From Deinandra increscens subsp. villosa (lineage: Eukaryota > Streptophyta > Magnoliopsida > Asterales > Asteraceae): 64,000 bases of DNA. Below are positions 33,327 to 45,090 of the stretch, one piece after another. The stretch covers positions 94,269,729-94,333,728 of the forward strand of contig JBCNJP010000010.1 of NCBI GenBank assembly GCA_039602395.1. Reading direction: 5' to 3'. Each line of letters opens with the position of its first letter. Within the stretch, counting starts at the first letter, position 1. The position numbers were made by a program, and so were the translations under genes. Below the pieces are notes generated by a model that saw nothing but the letters and a program-made list of their open reading frames with translations, was not told the DNA's origin and ran no database searches.

Positions 33327-34590
33327 ACCTCCATTGACCACCGTATTCTTCCTCTTTTACACCAACAACACCACCATCGTCGATTCTACCGCCATTCACT
33401 TCATAGGGTCGTAATTCACGACTGGCCAAGTTTGTACCATCGCTATTTAACCAAGGCTGCTGCTCCACCGCCGTTCACTTCCGTTCGCGGCTGACCAAGG
33501 CTGACCAAGTCTCTGATTTGGTATAATTTCATCGATTTGGTTCGAAGTTCAAAGATTGGTCCTAATTCCATCTCTGATTTTCTTGTTACACTTGATTCAG
33601 AGTGATTCAAATATGTTCCATGCACCCTTAATGATTCCGAGAAAGTTCTAACTGATATGATGTTGACGCAGATATCACATACGGATGATGATCAAATCGT
33701 GTATTTAGAATTTTGGCAGATAGATGGTATGTTCCATGTCCAATGTTCAAAATGCTCATGTCTAATGTATGTTCCATGTTCAAAATGTTATTAAGACATT
33801 AAAGATTGTAAAAAGTTTTGGTTGGGGGATTTGGATGTCATCCATCGATTCTTCAAAATTATTAACCATTAAATGAATGAAATAAGACTCGTTTAGTGTA
33901 AGGAAAATTATAGCATGTGTAATTAGGTTAAACTAAAATGAAATGCTTATGTATCTTATATAGATGATTAGGGTAAACGGTATGGTTTCTGAGCGTGATG
34001 ACTCATCTCATTGTGATTACATATAGGTTTTTAAGTTGTGATGTTTTGAACTCGAATTTGTGATGCTTTGAACTCATTTAGAATGTGAGTTAATGTAGGT
34101 TTTTAAGTTCATATATATGTGAATGAATGGTCTATATTATGAATTGTTATGAACTTAGTGAGTTATTTTACACCATAGCTATGAATTATCATGTGAAATT
34201 ACACCTTAGTTAATCAAACTTATATTATTTTATACATAAGAAATGTATACCGAGTCTTTAGATTGGATTTCAAGAATGTTAATTCAACTAGATTGTAGAA
34301 TTTCATTTTAAAACTATGCTTCTTTGTAATCAAATTAAATTAAACAATTTCAAACAATGTCCCTTTTACTTTGATGTTCTTAGTAATTCTTATCTGTGCG
34401 CATTATAGGGTTTTAGGTTACATGTTTTCATTCTAATCATCATGTGCTTAGAAATACCTGGCCGAAATTGATTTCAAAATTAATTTAAGGTTGTCCTCCG
34501 TTTTAGACTGCTTTTTGAATAATTTATGTGAATGTATATTATATTACATGATTGTTTATCTAAGAAAGATTCGTTTGTCATATTTTCTTG
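33327..34590. other. AT-rich spacer, no gene seen
   Basis: A moderately GC-richer segment at 33330-33620 with short frames, then AT-rich DNA. No domain-bearing frame or structured element was recognised. Confidence 0.35.
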
Positions 34591-34623
34591 GCTCCTCGGG
34601 TCTATCTTGCTATATATATACAT

Positions 34624-34670
<47 letters not shown>

Positions 34671-34672
<2 letters not shown>

Positions 34673-36247
34673 AAAAGGATCATTGGAAAACCAATTAACT
34701 ATTGGAAAACCAGAAAACCCTTTTGAACCAATCAGATTTTTTCTATTATTTTTAATTTTTTATTTGCCTAAAAGGGTATCAAGGTAAAATCTAACAAATC
34801 TATATTTGGTAAATTTGAATCAATTCAATCCCTATTAATAAGAAATCAGTTATGTATCTCTCCCTTAATCGATCCCTCTCTCCTCTCGTGAACGTCAGAA
34901 AGAAGAAACGGTGGTGAGCCACCGGCGACCCCTCAAACTCCCAGTCATCGTTCCTCCTCTGCTCTGCATGTGAAGATCGTGACCTCTCCTTCTCGTTTCC
35001 AACCAGCACCGCGGGTTCCGCCCTTGACTCTCTCTCTCTCTGTTCACTTAACGGCGGCGGCGCAAACCAATTTAGGGTTTCCCCGTCTGTTATGCCGCCC
35101 CTACCGGGTTCTTCACGTTTGAGTTCCAATCTTCAATTATGCCGCCGCTACCAAGTTGTTTGAATGGTCAAGAAAAAAAAAACGATTATATAGGTGGATT
35201 ATGAAAAAAAATCCAGAGTTGCAGCGATGAAGATGCTTTCAATCGGAGAAGACAACAATTTTTATTATATAGGTGAATATTACATTGATGTAACATATTG
35301 TTTCTGTTAATTTTGTAAACTTTATTTTTGTTACATTGATGTAACATCTTGTTAATGTTACTTTGTGACGTGTTTTATGTTATAGTGTTTTTATCGTGCT
35401 ATAACGTGTTTTTTGTTACAGTGGAGTAACAACGTATTTGATTACTTATTGTCACAGTGTTTTTATGTTACAATGGTGTAACAACGTATTTGATTACTTA
35501 TTGTCACACAGTTTTTATGTTATAGTGGTGTAACAAAAATCCCATGTAACAAAACACCGTTTTTAGGGGTCTCGATTTTTTTGTTACAACGCTGTAACAA
35601 TCGTCACCTGGTATTAACTTGATTATCGAACTTTATTTTTGTTACATTGATGTAACATCTTGTTTTTGTTAATGTTACTTGTGACGTGGTTTATGTTATA
35701 GTGTTTTTATCGTGCTATAACGCGTTTTTTGTTACAGTGGAGTAACAACGTATTTGATTACTTATTGTCACAGTGTTTTTATGTTACAATGGTGTAACAA
35801 CGTATTTGATTACTTATTGTCACACAGTTTTATGTTATAGTGGTGTAACAAAAATCTAATGTAACAAAACACCGTTTTTAGGGGTCTCGATTTTTTTATT
35901 ACAACGATGTAACAATCGTCACATGGTATTAACTTGATTATCGAACTTTTTTTTTCTTTCTAAATTTGGTTTTTTTTTCCCTTCTAGTTGTTGCCTACAA
36001 ATTGGAAATTAAAAGATGGAAGAGAGAGAAAGAGACATAGATATTTTAGGAATTAGTTAATAGGAGAGAGAAAATTAAATTTTAACATTTATTAATAAAA
36101 ATATTAAATGTCTATTATGCCCTTCATTAAAAACATAAATTGACAATCTTGCCCTTATTTGATCTTAACCATTGAATTAAAATCAATGGTTAAGAAAGGG
36201 TTTTCCAGGTTTTCCAGAAAAAATTGGTTTTCTATGGATCCTCACCC
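34671..36247. mobile_element. TA-flanked foldback element L (~1.6 kb)
   Basis: Flanked by TA tracts (about 34611-34670 and 36248-36292). The left end GGAAAAGGATCATTGGAAAACC and right end GGTTTTCTATGGATCCTCACCC are inverted copies, with further GAAAACCAGAAAACCC-type sequence inward. It carries an internal tandem repeat (35320-35950) rich in GTTACA-N4-TGTAAC palindromes. The AT-flanked layout matches the 2-8 kb chain but the sequence is a different family. A GC-rich stretch at 34860-35150 has frames without recognisable domains. Confidence 0.7.
35320..35950. repeat. Two ~311-bp tandem units with GTTACA/TGTAAC palindromes
   Basis: GTTACATTGATGTAACATCTTG-like sequence at 35330 recurs at 35641, and the following 300 bp repeat with small indels. 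Each unit contains several imperfect palindromes of the form GTTACA(N4)TGTAAC, for example GTTACAGTGGAGTAAC and GTTACAATGGTGTAAC. Confidence 0.8.
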
Positions 36248-36730
36248 TATATATATATATATATATATATAGGTATATATATATATATATACTTGAGAGC
36301 TTAAGGGGAAATGTTGTCGAAATTTTCTTAAACAAACAATTATGTAATGCATATTCATATATGAGATAAGGTATTCAAAAAGGGAGTTTAGGAGCCTACC
36401 ATTGGCCCACCCGCGTGAATACTTTAAATTATGCTTCAGTTATATCATGGTTGTTGATAAAAGCTGGCTTAATAATCCAAATCGTAGCTCAACATAGTAT
36501 AGTGATGGACTCAATTCTTTTCTTGAGATGTGCAAAGGTGTTGTTGAGGAAAGAGGCTATTTTTTTTGTCAGTCTGACAAATGTAAGAATACCCTCATTC
36601 TTCCCTTGGTAAAAGTGAATTTTCATTTGAAATCATGGGATTTCTGCAAACGTATAAGGTTTAGATCTATCACGGTGAAAGTTTAATTCCTCAAGTTGTA
36701 GTTGTAGATGACGTTGGGTTAGGAAACAAT

Positions 36731-39429
36731 ATGGCTGACGCTCTCAAAGATCTTATGGAAGAAAATACCAACATCGACGAAGGGAACTTGGGTACACATA
36801 GTAGTGGTGTCTGTGATGATTATGATGACATATTAAAGGAACTCTAGTCAGAATTATATCCTGGTTGTACTAAGTTTTCTTCCATTGAACTTTTAGCAAA
36901 GCTTATGAATCTTAAGGTGAAGAAGAAATGGATGAATATTTCATTTTGATGAGCTTCTTGAGTTATTGCAATCTTCACATCCGGAAGGAAACAAGTTTCT
37001 CGCTTCGAATTATGTAGCCAAAAATCCATTAAAAAAGATTGATTTGGGATATGAGTAGATACACATGTGCAAAAATGATTGTGCTCTCTTATGGAAAGAA
37101 CACGAGTCATTGCATAATTGTGCTATTTGTAAAGAGATTTGGTGGGTCGATACAAACAAAAAGGTCAAGAAGGTAGCTATGAAGGTGTTAAAATGCTTTC
37201 CTTTGACCCCCCCCCCCCCCCGACTATGACGCTTGTATTATTTAAGGCACACGATAAAGGATATGATCTGCACAGTACCTATGATCAGAAGAGGGTAGGA
37301 TGCGTCATCTTTTAATGGATCTTCATGGAAATAATCTGATGTAAACTACCCTAACTTCTCTAAGGAAGCCTGAAATGTTCGACTAGGGCTTGCAGCTGAC
37401 GGTTGCAATCTATTTAGTAAAATGAGTTCGACTTATAGCATGTGGCCGGTTGTACTCACCGCATAGAACCTGCCTCCATGTCATGCATGAAAGAGTCCTT
37501 GTTCATGTTGTCCTTGTCGATTCTCGACTTCAAATCACCCAGGGTTGGACATAGATGTTTTTCTTAGGCCCTTGGTGGATGAGCTTAAGCATTTATGGCA
37601 GTTAGACGTACGTACTAAAGACGCAGCCACATACACGTTCTTGACAATGAAGGCGGTGTTGTTATGGACCATATGCGATTTTCCATCCTGTAGTAGTTTA
37701 TCAGGATGGAGCGGACAAGGCTACAAAGTACGTTCGTTTTGCAACGAAGACACTCCATCAACACGTGTAACAAATAAAGTCGTATATGTCAGTCGTCGTC
37801 TGTTCTTAGATGTTAATCATCCGTGGAGACAAAAATTGTAATTTAACGAGAAACCTGACATAAGAGACCATCATAAAAAATTTAGTGATGCTTACATAAA
37901 AGCTCAACTCGATCGTCTACCCCACTATCTACCGGGCAAGCATCCCGATTGTGGAGATGTTAAGAGAAAGCGTGAGAAGTTCGAATTGAACTAGTATAAA
38001 TGAAGCATATATTTTGAACTTGAGTATTGGGCTTCTCGGCACTAAAGCACAACTTCGTTTTAATTAATGCATATTTAGAGAAATGTGTGCAACAATTTGT
38101 GAGGCACTATTCTAATGAACGATAAGACCAAAGATACGACAAAAGCAGACGTCGACTTGCAAAAGCTAAGCATTCGAAAAAACACTGTGGTTGCAAATAA
38201 TGCCTGTGGCTTATTATGTAAGCCCCACCCAAAATACTCATTACAGGTCAATGATCAAAAGCTTTTCTATGAGTTTATAGAAGATGTTAAATTTCCAGAT
38301 GGGTTCGGATCTCATATCAGCAATAGAGTTACAGATGACAATACAAAAATTATTGGGTTAAAATCTCATGACTGTCATATTCTAATGCAACGTTTGATGC
38401 CGATTGGGGTTAGAGGGTTTTTGGCAAAAGATACCTATACACCAATAGTAGATCTTTGTATGTTATTTAAGCAACTTTGCTCCAGAATTGTAAGTCCCAA
38501 AAACGGTTCTTAACACGATATCAGTACTCGATTGAGTGTGCGGAATCCAGTCAATCGAGTGATTCAAGATGCAAGAAATAGAAATCGAAGAACACAATAA
38601 TTTGACAATAAAACCTGGAACAAAGTGCACACGATTAATAATCGTCTGGTACACAAACTTGATAGAAACCGAAAAGCTCCCTTGTGTCTCTCTCAACTGA
38701 CTTCCCCCTAATATGAGTATTAGGATTTGTTTATATAGATAAACAAATCCTAAACCTAATTTTCGGATTTGACTAAACAGGCCCACTAAACACCCCTTAA
38801 ATTCTTTCTAATTGGGCCCTAACATGTCCAAAATGGCCTAATGACCCAATACAATGAAAACCCAACTATTTTACACCTATTCTATCACATAGGCTTTCAA
38901 AATAGTCCGCCAGGTGATGATTTAATACACAAACCACAAATTATTCCCTTACAAGAATACTATTGGTTGAGTATATGAAGAAAGCAAAGGATACCATTCT
39001 TACAATCTTGTGCCAGTTAAAGTAGATCTATCGTCCAGCCTTTTTTGACATCATGGTTCATTTAGTTCTACATTTACCTGATGAAGCGATTCGTAGGGGC
39101 CAAGAATGTATGAGATGGATGTATCCGTTTGAAAGGTATATGAGAAGACTAAAGATTATGTCAGAAACAAGATAAGGGCGGAAGGTTGTATAGTCGAATG
39201 TTATGTTTCGGAAGAAGCTCTGTCATTTTGTTTGAGGTACCTTCGAGATGTTTAGATGGTTCAATCGCCCTGACAGAAACGGGGAAGTCATTGTCGAAAA
39301 AAGAAATTTGTGGGTGTTTGAGTCTCTCTGTCGTCCGGCTAGCGCAAAAAAGATCAAACATCTCTCGATAGGCGAAAAACTTAACATAGAATGGTTTTTC
39401 CTCGATAACTTTGAAGAAATTAGGAATTA
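36731..39429 (+). pseudogene. CACTA (En/Spm) transposase remnant, CACTA-1 5' part
   Basis: The frames parallel the better-kept transposase of CACTA-2. They read SELYPGCTKFSSIELLAKLM, a broken ELLQSSHPEGNK, CKNDCALLWKEH, KVLKCFPLTP followed by a 15-C run (37207-37221), VRLGLAADGCN, then LDIDVFLRPLVDELKHLW and WTICDFPSCSSLSGWSGQGY. It continues NACGLLCKPHPKYSLQ and LKSHDCHILMQRLMPIGVRG, which belong to the C-terminal half missing from CACTA-2. It is riddled with stops and frameshifts and split by an insertion at about 38495-38930 and by CACTA-2 at 39430. The terminal repeats of this older element were not found. Confidence 0.75.
38495..38930. mobile_element. Unclassified insertion in CACTA-1, perhaps a solo LTR
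   Basis: Transposase coding stops at about 38495 and resumes near 38930. The insert begins TGTAAGTCCCAAAAACGG and contains a perfect 14-bp inverted repeat, TAGGATTTGTTTAT / ATAAACAAATCCTA (38721-38752), around ATAG, which overlaps a TATATA-like promoter motif. Its ends and class are uncertain. Confidence 0.4.
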
Positions 39430-39448
39430 CACTACAAGAAAATGAGTT

Positions 39449-39875
39449 TATGGTGGCGAGAGCTAAGGTGGCGACCTTTATAGCCACTAAAGGTTAAGTC
39501 TAGGTGGCGACTTATCGCTGCCAAAAGGTTTTCTAAAAAAATATTGAATTTTTACCCGTCGTGGCGATTTGTCGCCACCATAGCTTGAGCGGGAAAAGTT
39601 GGCGCCTCCTGAAAATACACCGTGGCCACATATCGCCACCATAGGACTAATTAATTTCCTTATTCTTTTTTTTTATATTAATACTTTTGCCAAATGAAAT
39701 AGAATTTTTTTTTAAATGCCCTATCGTGGCGATATGTCGCCACTGATTGTTTTAAGAAAGATACGATGTCGTTTTGCTCTACCTTATAGTGGCGATATGT
39801 CGTCACCCATGTACAAAAAGGAAACGACACCGTTTTTGTAACCTTATAGTGGCGATAAGTCGCCACTGCATACTC
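39449..39875. repeat. CACTA-2 left subterminal repeats
   Basis: Repeated GTGGCGA / TCGCCAC units and full palindromes GTGGCGATATGTCGCCAC with small changes occur at about 39563-39580, 39640, 39725-39745, 39787-39808 and 39847-39868. In studied CACTA elements such motifs bind the accessory transposition protein. Confidence 0.8.
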
Positions 39876-40050
39876 TCAAAAACCTAAATCAGCTGCCGTC
39901 GTGGTCATTTGTCCCAACCAGAAAAACCTCTGGCGATTTGGAGCTCCAGCCTCCACAGCCACCGTGCACCACCCCTGAGCTCGTCGTCCGGCCACCGTGC
40001 ACCAATCATCCGCCTCATTCCTCAACGCCTCATTCCTCTCCTTAACCTCC

Positions 40051-40140
40051 GACGCCTCCGGGTCTCCTCTACCGGCGACTGGCCACCGACGCCTCCGGGT
40101 CTCTCTACCGGCGACTGGCCACCGACGCCTCGGGTCTCCT
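40051..40140. repeat. Short tandem repeat in CACTA-2 leader
   Basis: GACGCCTCCGGGTCTC begins at 40051, 40088 and 40124, with CTACCGGCGACTGGCCACC between: a 36-37 bp unit repeated about 2.5 times. It is GC-rich in contrast to its surroundings and could be a captured or leader sequence. Confidence 0.75.
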
Positions 40141-41788
40141 CATTCAACCATCAGATTCGGGTAATTAATCCTCATTCAACCATCTAGGGTTTTCTGCTAT
40201 TTCTGGTGAACATTTCTTTGTGTAGCTTTGTTTTCCTTAGCTAATTGTTGTATTGATGTCTAAGACTTGAACTTACAGTTTAGAGGTTGTACAATCTGGC
40301 CATAAATAATTGGTAAAATTAATACGCCATAAATAATTGGTAAAATTAAGCTAGACCAGGTTCATCAATATTTGGACAAATTGCTTTTCAAGATATCAAC
40401 TTATTCAAATTGATTGGCCATGAGGGATAGAATGTTTATCCTTGGATTTTAAACATAGTTATAAACAATTATTTGTACCAATGATATTATTTCATCAATC
40501 GATCAAGTTGGAAGATTCTCCCAATTTGCTTCAAATATGTTAAGTTAATACAATTATATAATATATCCAACTTGTTTTTAACAGTGTACTTTCGTTGAAT
40601 GATATAATTTAGCTAAGTTATTGGTTACAATTTGCAGAGATAAACAAGTTAATTTGAGGATAACATTTTACCTTTTAGTGTTTAAATGTTAAAGATTATG
40701 AATATTGTCTATGAACATTTTTGGGATCAAAATGCATCAGAGAGCCACGGCTTTGCAAAAGCAAGTTAGCAAAGCTACTTGCAAAATTCATCAACTACAA
40801 AAGTTCATTATAATTGCATAAATAAATGTCTCAAACACTAAACAATTGTGGAAAATATATACTCAAGGACAATATATACTTTGTGCCACTGATCGGTTAT
40901 GCTTGCAACATTTGTGGAAAATATATACTCAAGTACAAACAATTATTGAGAAAACTTGGTGAAAGTTAGTTCTAATGATGTTTTATTGGATTGAGGTATT
41001 AGTTTTTTTTTTAATGTTATTGCAATGACCTATTTAAGCTTATGACGTAATTGATTAATGTTTACTACATTACAGATTTTTTACTAATAATATACTTATC
41101 TTTGTAGATCTTTGAAGACGTCGGTGTTGAGGATCTCATTGGGTTTGATTGCACGTTCCTTTTTATTCTTTCTTTCTTGTTATCACCGTTGAGGTAACCT
41201 TTTACCCTAGTTTAAGTAAGTATGTGTATGTTTGTATATATGTTTATATGCATGTAGTTATGTTGTGTATGTGTATGTATATGTTCTAATGTATTAGTAT
41301 GTGCATATTCCATCTAAGATAACCCTTTAGACTATACCCGTCCAAAGTTTATCTAATAGAGATAAGCTTTGGATTGTCCCCGTTTGGGACTGCCTTTTGA
41401 TTATTCTATCTCATTTAGGATATGTATACATTTTAACGTGTTGACATTTAAGAAAAAATTGGTAGCTATTTCTCTCACTCCTTCGAGTATGCTGTTTATA
41501 CGCATACTTGGGGAGTTGAGAGGAATTGCTGCCGATTTTTTCTTAAGTGTCCACACGTTAAAATGTATACATATGAGATAGAATAATCAAAAGGTGGGTT
41601 AGGATCCACCGTCACCGAATATTATATTTCTATGTTAATGCACCAATGTTATTGTTTATTTTACTTGTATGCATCTTATATGCGCTATGACCTTTGGTGC
41701 TAGTTGTTGTTACCATTAATTTGTAAGCAATTTGATATGATATAATTTGTTATATTCTAGCTAATTGTTAATAAATAATAAAACAGTC

Positions 41789-43207
41789 ATGACAATTGAA
41801 AAGAGTTGGATTAGTTTGCGAAACCGGAATTCTACACAATTCCACGAAGGTCTTGAACAGTTTCTAGAGATTGCCAAGAAACACGTCAACAGCCGCGGGG
41901 AACCTTATTGCCCATGTAAATCGTGTCATAATGGAAAAAGACAGAACACGAAAACCATTTGGGCGCACGTAATTGACAATGGGTTTACACAATCATATAA
42001 GATATGGCTTTATCATGGTGAGGAACATCCTGAAGCTGAGGCTATGGCAGCGATCTTCGATCCAGATATGTATACTTCAGGGTCTGCAGCAACAAACCCC
42101 CCTGAGATGTATGATGCAATTCATGATGTTATCAACGCGTTTAATACACATGAAGAAAATGAAGATGAAGATGGAACTGGTTTAGACCCGGAATTTGATG
42201 ATTTGTTTAAAGAGTTGAATACCGAGTTATACCCTGATTGTACATGGATGTCTTCCCTAAACTTCCTAGCAAAATTGATGCATATTAAAGTAATGAACAA
42301 ATGGACCAATAGTTCGTTTGACCAACTTTTACAACTTTTAGCAGTTGCATTTCCGAAAGGAAATCATATTCCAACGTCATACTATGAAGCTAAGAAGAAG
42401 CTGAGAAAGATTGGGTTAGGCTATGAATCTATCGATGCTTGCATTAATGACTGTGCTTTATTTTGGAAGGAGAACTCATCGATGCAAAATTGCCCCGTTT
42501 GTAAGGAGAGTAGATGGGTTGACAAAAACACAAAGGGGAAGAAAGTACCAAAAAAAGTGTTGCGTTATTTTCCTTTAACTCCACGGCTTCGAAGAAGGTA
42601 TAGTTCCAGGTACACGGCGAAAGATATGACTTGGCATAAAACTGGATGCTCAACAGATGGTATTATGCGTCATCCGGTTGATGGGGAGGCATGGAAAATG
42701 TTTGATAAGAGATATCCAGATTTTGCTAGAGAACCGAGGAACGTTCGATTAGGTTTGGTTGCCGATGGCTTTAACCCGTTTGGTAATATGTCTTTGTCTT
42801 ATAGTATGTGGCCGGTAATTCTGACAACATACAACACTCCACCATGGTTATGCATGAAGGAGTCTTCTTTCATGTTGACTTTGCTAATTCCCGGGCCAAA
42901 ATCGCCTGGAAAGGACATTGATGTCTATCTAAGGCCTTTGGTGGATGAGTTGAAAATGTTGTGGGCCGACGGAGTTCAAATGAGAGATGCTTCAACCAAC
43001 TCCGTATTCAGGATGCGTGCTGCACTGTTATGGACCATTAACGATTATCCCGCACGTAGCTATATGTCTGGTTGGAGTGGTCAAGGTTATTATGCATGCC
43101 CTACATGTAACAAAGACACACCCTCGATGGCTGTAGCCAGTAAGAGAGCTTATGTTGGCCATAGACGATTCCTGAGTACTAAACATGCATGGAGGGATAG
43201 CCAGTAA
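41789..43207 (+). CDS. CACTA transposase (TNP2-like), C-terminally truncated
   Basis: The ATG at 41789 gives 472 residues: MTIEKSWISLRNR. The N-terminal transposase-associated zinc-binding domain follows (about residues 1-85: YCPCKSCHNGK, WAHVIDNGF), then an acidic linker (HEENEDEDGTG). The transposase_21 core runs from about residue 165: LLAVAFPKGN, CINDCALFWKEN, CPVCKESRW, VLRYFPLTPRLRRRY, VRLGLVADGFNPFGNMS, SMWPVILTTYN, DIDVYLRPLVDELKMLW, WTINDYPARSYMSGWSGQGY and CPTCNKDTPS. It stops just after RRFLSTKHAWR, where family members usually continue for several hundred residues. The stop falls within a 33-bp repeated segment at a deletion junction. The catalytic domain is probably incomplete. 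It would act in the nucleus on CACTA ends. Confidence 0.9.
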   Translation: MTIEKSWISLRNRNSTQFHEGLEQFLEIAKKHVNSRGEPYCPCKSCHNGKRQNTKTIWAHVIDNGFTQSYKIWLYHGEEHPEAEAMAAIFDPDMYTSGSAATNPPEMYDAIHDVINAFNTHEENEDEDGTGLDPEFDDLFKELNTELYPDCTWMSSLNFLAKLMHIKVMNKWTNSSFDQLLQLLAVAFPKGNHIPTSYYEAKKKLRKIGLGYESIDACINDCALFWKENSSMQNCPVCKESRWVDKNTKGKKVPKKVLRYFPLTPRLRRRYSSRYTAKDMTWHKTGCSTDGIMRHPVDGEAWKMFDKRYPDFAREPRNVRLGLVADGFNPFGNMSLSYSMWPVILTTYNTPPWLCMKESSFMLTLLIPGPKSPGKDIDVYLRPLVDELKMLWADGVQMRDASTNSVFRMRAALLWTINDYPARSYMSGWSGQGYYACPTCNKDTPSMAVASKRAYVGHRRFLSTKHAWRDSQ

Positions 43208-43230
43208 GAGAGCTTATGTTGGCCATAGAC
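43134..43230. repeat. 33-bp direct repeat at CACTA-2 deletion junction
   Basis: TAGCCAGTAAGAGAGCTTAT plus GTTGGCCATAGAC occurs at 43134-43166 and again at 43198-43230. The second copy supplies the premature stop and joins directly to the 3' subterminal region. Confidence 0.9.
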
Positions 43231-43279
43231 ACTAAAATAATCTGATTTAAAAGTTAATTAAATAAATTATATATATAGT

Positions 43280-43565
43280 GGCCACATATCGCCACAAAAA
43301 TCCCAGAATAAAAAAACTATTTAATTTACGGTGGCGATATGTCGCCACCAAAAACCTAAATTAAATTTTTTAAAACTTTTTTTTTATCTCAGAAATATAT
43401 GGCGACGGACTTTTCTGTGACGATTTTTCGCCCCTATAGATATGCCTACGGTGGCGAAACTTCCGGTGGCGACATTTTTAAGTTATAACGACGGACTTTC
43501 ACTGGCTAGGGCTATGGTGGCGATATGTCGCCACCTAATAGCGTAGTGGCCATGTATCGCCACCA
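43280..43565. repeat. CACTA-2 right subterminal repeats
   Basis: GTGGC(C/G)A-ATCGCCAC units recur (43279, 43332, 43449, 43518 and 43545), matching those at the left end. Confidence 0.75.
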
Positions 43566-43610
43566 TAGATAAACAAAATTTTGCCACCAAAAGTCATATT
43601 TCTTGTAGTG

Positions 43611-43785
43611 TTACATGAAGTAAGTGTTCCCATCTTTAACTTTTAGTTACTAGTTAAGTTTTTTTCACTTTCTTTAACTTATATATTTTTATCATCAGTG
43701 TAGTGAATTCAAACCAGAAAATCTCCAAGATGATGTTAAGACCGTATTTCCTAAGTGGTTTAGCTTCGACAAATGTCGTTACTAA
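43611..43785 (+). pseudogene. CACTA-1 transposase 3' part after nested insertion
   Basis: After the TTA duplication the older transposase continues for a few codons to a donor GTAAGTG (43620). A TCATCAG acceptor (43698) opens a short exon with EFKPENLQDDVKTVFPKWF and a TAA at 43785. The content fits the residues after 'NFEEIRNY' at 39429, so CACTA-2 split one exon. Confidence 0.65.
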
Positions 43786-45090
43786 TGACCCTGTTTTTTA
43801 TAGTGTTAGATGGTTTTATTGCTTTTAGCTTAAAGTATAAAGATACAATAAGTTATACCAAATGAGTTGTGAGTGCTCTCAATATCACAACACAAACCAA
43901 ATTATGAAACTGAAATTAGTTGTCTAAGTATTGAAATGACATATCATCGTACATAATTTCGCCTTTTGGGTCGGCGAAACATTTTGTCCATTACTTATAG
44001 TCATAACCCTAAACAAACCAAGTTATGTCTCCCAAATTATTTTTCTATCATGTTTATCGATCATATTCTCTGTCCACGTCCAAATATAAATTCGCTAGCT
44101 TGTCAGTTGATTGCGTGTCACATTTGTAGCTAACGATTGATAATAATGTATATAGCTAGTATATGTACGAGATCGAAAATGGAGTTAGTTAGAATTGAGA
44201 GCTCATTGAGCTGGTTTAGTTGTAATCATCATTATCCTTGGAGAAAATTACCAATTATTAACCGGTTTGTGTAGTGTTTGTAAAATTATAAATAATATAT
44301 TTACGATAAGATAAATTGAAAAAGGTGGTGGTAAAGTAGGGTAAGATATTGAGGTACCAGATTTAGACATGTGGGCGCTGGGTTCGCTACTTTTAGTGTA
44401 GGGCCTTGAACTCAGAAAACAACTGGTCACCTAAACATGAGAGCCATATAAAGGGTGGTGTAAGGAGGGTCCCAACTGGTGGGTCCATTGGCTAATGCAG
44501 CTGGAGGCATGCCTCCATCTTAACTACGACCTTCGACCATAAAATCTCTCAGAAAACCACCATTATCGATCTCTTTCCCCCGTGCAACAACTAGAAAATA
44601 TTAGTCACTAACTGACTAATCCGTATATATATAGTTACACCAATATCACATCTACATCTATCGTGTAGAAACTACACGTCTTGTTGAGCGAATTATGTAC
44701 TTATACAGAATATCATTTACCGTTACTTAAAAACTGACTTTAATGACGATACAAATGAGTTGCTAATCAACCGAATCTCTGCCTAGTCTATTTGGGTGGA
44801 GGGTGTGGTTGTTGTTGAAGCCTTAAGGCTTCAAACCATTAACCAATAAACTTATGGCAAGTAGGAAAGACAAAAAAGTAGCCTCAAGGCTTCAAAATCT
44901 TCAAAATAACAGGGGGTATGATGGAAAAGCTACAAAATCTTGAATTGGCACACAAAATGCGTCGGCTTCCATCGGCTATAAATAGCCGCAAGGCTAAAAA
45001 AAGAAGAAGCTGCACATGGGGGTGTGGTAGCCTCGGAGAAGCCGCGAAACCGCAAGGAGCAGGGGGTTGGAGCCGCACCCATACCCCCTA
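43786..45090. other. AT-rich spacer, no gene seen
   Basis: No recognisable frame or element. Inverted GAAGCC(TTAA)GGCTTC near 44817 forms a 16-bp palindrome. Confidence 0.4.

Larger units (their letters stand above)
39430..43610 (+). mobile_element. CACTA (En/Spm) element CACTA-2, 4.18 kb
   Basis: It starts CACTACAAGAAAATGAG and ends with the inverse of CACTACAAGAAATATGA. TTA flanks both sides (39427-39429 and 43611-43613), the 3-bp duplication typical of CACTA elements. Subterminal regions hold many copies of GTGGCGATATGTCGCCAC in both orientations. The interior contains a truncated transposase (41789-43207). The insertion site is inside an older CACTA transposase exon, so this is a nested insertion. 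The missing C-terminal half of the transposase makes it a deletion derivative. Confidence 0.93.
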
